DNA from: Bacillota bacterium
GTDB lineage: Bacteria; Bacillota; Desulfotomaculia; Desulfotomaculales; JAJYZD01
Reading direction: 5' to 3'
Length of the DNA: 6,063 bases
Assembly: GCA_021800315.1 (NCBI GenBank)
Contig: JAJYZD010000228.1
Coordinates: 1-6,063, forward strand
Every line of letters starts with the position of its first letter. Position 1 is the first letter of the stretch. The position numbers were made by a program, and so were the translations under genes. The notes beneath the pieces are model-generated. The model was not told where the DNA came from and did no database searches. It saw nothing but the letters and a program-made list of their open reading frames with translations. Positions 4,911 through 6,063 of the stretch are shown here, piece after piece.

Positions 4911-5531
4911 ATGTGCAAGAGCGAATTAAGAAAAATGGTCCTGGGGGCAAGAGCCGCCCTGGATCCGGCCGCGCGGGACGCCAGGAGCCGTGGGATTGCG
5001 TTGCGGCTTTTTGACATGGAGATATGGCGGCGGTCCCGGATCGTCATGGTGTTCCTGGACTTCGGTTCGGAAGTGGCCACCGCTTTCGTGGTGGAAAGAG
5101 CCCTGGCGGAAGGCAGGACGGTGGCCGTGCCGAAAACCGAGGTGGCGGAGCGCGGGCTCGTCGTGTCGGTTCTTGCGGATTACCCGGGGGACCTGGCCCC
5201 GGGTACATGGGGAATCCCCGAGCCGCGACCCGGTTGCCTGCGACCGCTGCCGCCGGACCAGGTGGACCTGGTGCTGGTGCCGGGGGTGGCCTTCGATCCC
5301 GAGGGCAACCGCCTGGGTTACGGGGGCGGTTTCTACGACCGGTTTCTGCCGCTCCTGCGTCCCGGGACGCCCACGGTGGCCCCGGCTTTCGAGCTTCAGG
5401 TGGTGGAAAGGGTGGAGACCGGGGTGTACGATATCCCCGTGGACCTGGTGGTTACCGAGGAGCGGGTGATCGACTGCCGGGCGGTTCGCCGGGGCGCCTT
5501 GTCTAATTTGGGGGAGGGGGAAAATCATTGA
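4911..5531 (+). CDS. 5-formyltetrahydrofolate cyclo-ligase (MTHFS)
   Basis: A 206-residue cytoplasmic enzyme (EC 6.3.3.2; family members are called fau/ygfA, yqgN or fthC) that uses ATP to turn 5-formyl-THF into 5,10-methenyl-THF, returning a storage or inhibitory folate to the one-carbon pool. The N-terminus KSELRKMVLGARAAL is typical of the nucleotide- and substrate-binding start of the family. EVATAFVVERALAEGRTVAVPKTE lies at about 54-77, GTWGIPEP at 98-105, and the diagnostic block LVPGVAFDPEGN plus RLGYGGGFYDRF at about 122-145. Length is normal and nothing key is missing. ATG 4911 is chosen over TTG 4875 because GGAGGA stands at the right distance. The stop TGA overlaps the start of the NuoE-like gene by four bases, indicating translational coupling. 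In an organism using the Wood-Ljungdahl or a similar folate pathway, grouping with a redox complex is sensible, but that is inference. Confidence 0.95.
   Translation: MCKSELRKMVLGARAALDPAARDARSRGIALRLFDMEIWRRSRIVMVFLDFGSEVATAFVVERALAEGRTVAVPKTEVAERGLVVSVLADYPGDLAPGTWGIPEPRPGCLRPLPPDQVDLVLVPGVAFDPEGNRLGYGGGFYDRFLPLLRPGTPTVAPAFELQVVERVETGVYDIPVDLVVTEERVIDCRAVRRGALSNLGEGENH
5511..5520 (+). promoter_or_regulatory. Ribosome-binding site supporting the TTG start of the NuoE-like gene
   Basis: GGGGAGGGGG lies inside the last codons of the cyclo-ligase gene, seven bases before the TTG at 5528. With no nearby ATG or GTG in frame, it supports TTG as the true start and a stop/start overlap (ATTGA). Confidence 0.7.
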
Positions 5532-6019
5532 GCTGCGATTGTTGCAAGGGAGACGGCGGTGAGGACCTCAAGGCCGAAGCATTGCGGAAAGTGCTGGCCG
5601 AATACCGGGAAAGAAAGGGAGCGCTGATTCCGGTTCTGCAGGAGGCCCAGAACATTTACGGTTACTTGCCGCCGCGGGTCATGCAGGAAATAGCGGGGGA
5701 ACTGAGGCTACCCTTCGCCAGGGTTTTCGGGGTGGCCACTTTTTATGCCCAGTTTCACTTCAAGCCGCGCGGGCGCAACGTGGTGCGGGTCTGCCAGGGT
5801 ACGGCCTGCCACGTGCGGGGCGGGGAGAGGATTTACGACGCCGTGCACAAGGAACTGGGCGTCGGCAAGGGCGACAGCACGGATGACGGCCGCTACACCT
5901 TCGAGACGGTGGCCTGTCTCGGTTGTTGCGGTTTGGCGCCCGTGGTGATGGTAAACGAAGATACGTACGGCAGGTTGACCCCGGAGGCCGTGGGGAAGAT
6001 CCTGCCCAAGTACGAGTAG
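5528..6019 (+). CDS. NuoE/HndA-type [2Fe-2S] subunit of an NAD(P)H-linked oxidoreductase
   Basis: A 163-residue thioredoxin-like [2Fe-2S] protein of the complex I 24-kDa family (NuoE, HndA, HydC-like). An N-terminal helical part (GALIPVLQEAQNIYGYLP, 31-48, then FARVFGVATFYAQF) precedes the cluster domain. The four ligands are recognisable as Cys89 and Cys94 (VCQGTACHVRGG) and Cys130 and Cys134 (ACLGCCGLAPVV). Such subunits pass electrons between NAD(P)H at a NuoF-type flavoprotein and further iron-sulfur centres in complex I, NADP-reducing or electron-bifurcating [FeFe] hydrogenases and formate dehydrogenases. It opens with three cysteines at 3, 5 and 6 (MSCDCC), outside the usual ligand set. 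The TTG start overlaps the cyclo-ligase stop and is supported by GGGGAGGGGG. The stop is 12 bases before the next gene. Because a small gene rather than an obvious nuoF follows, a hydrogenase or bifurcating complex is more likely than respiratory complex I; not proven. Confidence 0.93.
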   Translation: MSCDCCKGDGGEDLKAEALRKVLAEYRERKGALIPVLQEAQNIYGYLPPRVMQEIAGELRLPFARVFGVATFYAQFHFKPRGRNVVRVCQGTACHVRGGERIYDAVHKELGVGKGDSTDDGRYTFETVACLGCCGLAPVVMVNEDTYGRLTPEAVGKILPKYE

Positions 6020-6031
6020 GGGGGGCCGGGC

Positions 6032-6063
6032 ATGAAAACGCTGGATAGCTTGCGGGAGGAATA
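6032..6063 (+). CDS. Start of a further operon gene (truncated by window end), possibly HndB-like ferredoxin
   Basis: Only ten codons are visible: ATG followed by KTLDSLREE. The ATG is preceded at six bases by a run of seven G (6019-6025) and lies 12 bases after the NuoE-like stop, so a real gene start is likely. The opening resembles HndB-type [2Fe-2S] ferredoxin-like subunits, which often begin with a Met-Lys-x-Leu-x-x-Leu pattern and follow HndA/NuoE genes in NADP-reducing hydrogenase operons. Ten residues are too few to be sure; a NuoF-type or a small kinase-like subunit is possible. Confidence 0.5.
   Translation, partial: MKTLDSLREE

Overview
The window looks like chromosomal DNA of a moderately to highly GC-rich anaerobic Clostridia-type Firmicute (Peptococcaceae/Desulfotomaculum/Pelotomaculum/Moorella-like). 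This is inferred from strong AAGGGGG/GGAGG ribosome-binding sites, TTG start codons, a tandem-ACT protein followed by 5-formyltetrahydrofolate cyclo-ligase, and a NuoE/HndA-type subunit opening what looks like an NADH-linked hydrogenase or formate dehydrogenase operon. No species can be named from the sequence alone.

Layout. Positions 1-304 hold the 3' end of a HAD-family hydrolase gene. Positions 392-2056 hold a complete PucR/CdaR-type transcriptional regulator. These two genes are clearly more AT-rich than everything after about 2130 (sample lines counted by hand: 601-660 has 26/60 G+C, 3301-3360 has 49/60), so a compositional boundary lies just after the regulator. A minus-strand gene (2220-2888) encodes an endonuclease/exonuclease/phosphatase (EEP) fold protein in which several usual catalytic residues are replaced. 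Divergent from it is tsaD (start at 3101 or 3053, end 4096), encoding the t6A tRNA-modification enzyme, preceded by a good extended -10 promoter.

The 331-base gap 4097-4427 is the most structured non-coding part. It begins with what looks like the relic right end of an IS200/IS605-type element: a TnpB-like C-terminal tail running into a CCCCCGAC-TTCA-GTCGGGGG hairpin and stop codon. A second hairpin with the same scaffold but a compensated stem follows, then a third hairpin, then a cluster of DnaA-box-like 9-mers (one perfect TGTGGATAA) immediately upstream of a possible promoter.

From 4428 onward four genes run head to tail on the plus strand: a tandem-ACT amino-acid sensor-like protein, 5-formyl-THF cyclo-ligase, a NuoE/HndA [2Fe-2S] protein whose TTG start overlaps the preceding stop, and the first ten codons of another gene. 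The arrangement suggests one transcription unit joining folate one-carbon metabolism to NAD(P)H/ferredoxin-linked redox chemistry, as expected in an acetogen, syntroph or sulfate reducer. That functional link is inferred from gene order.
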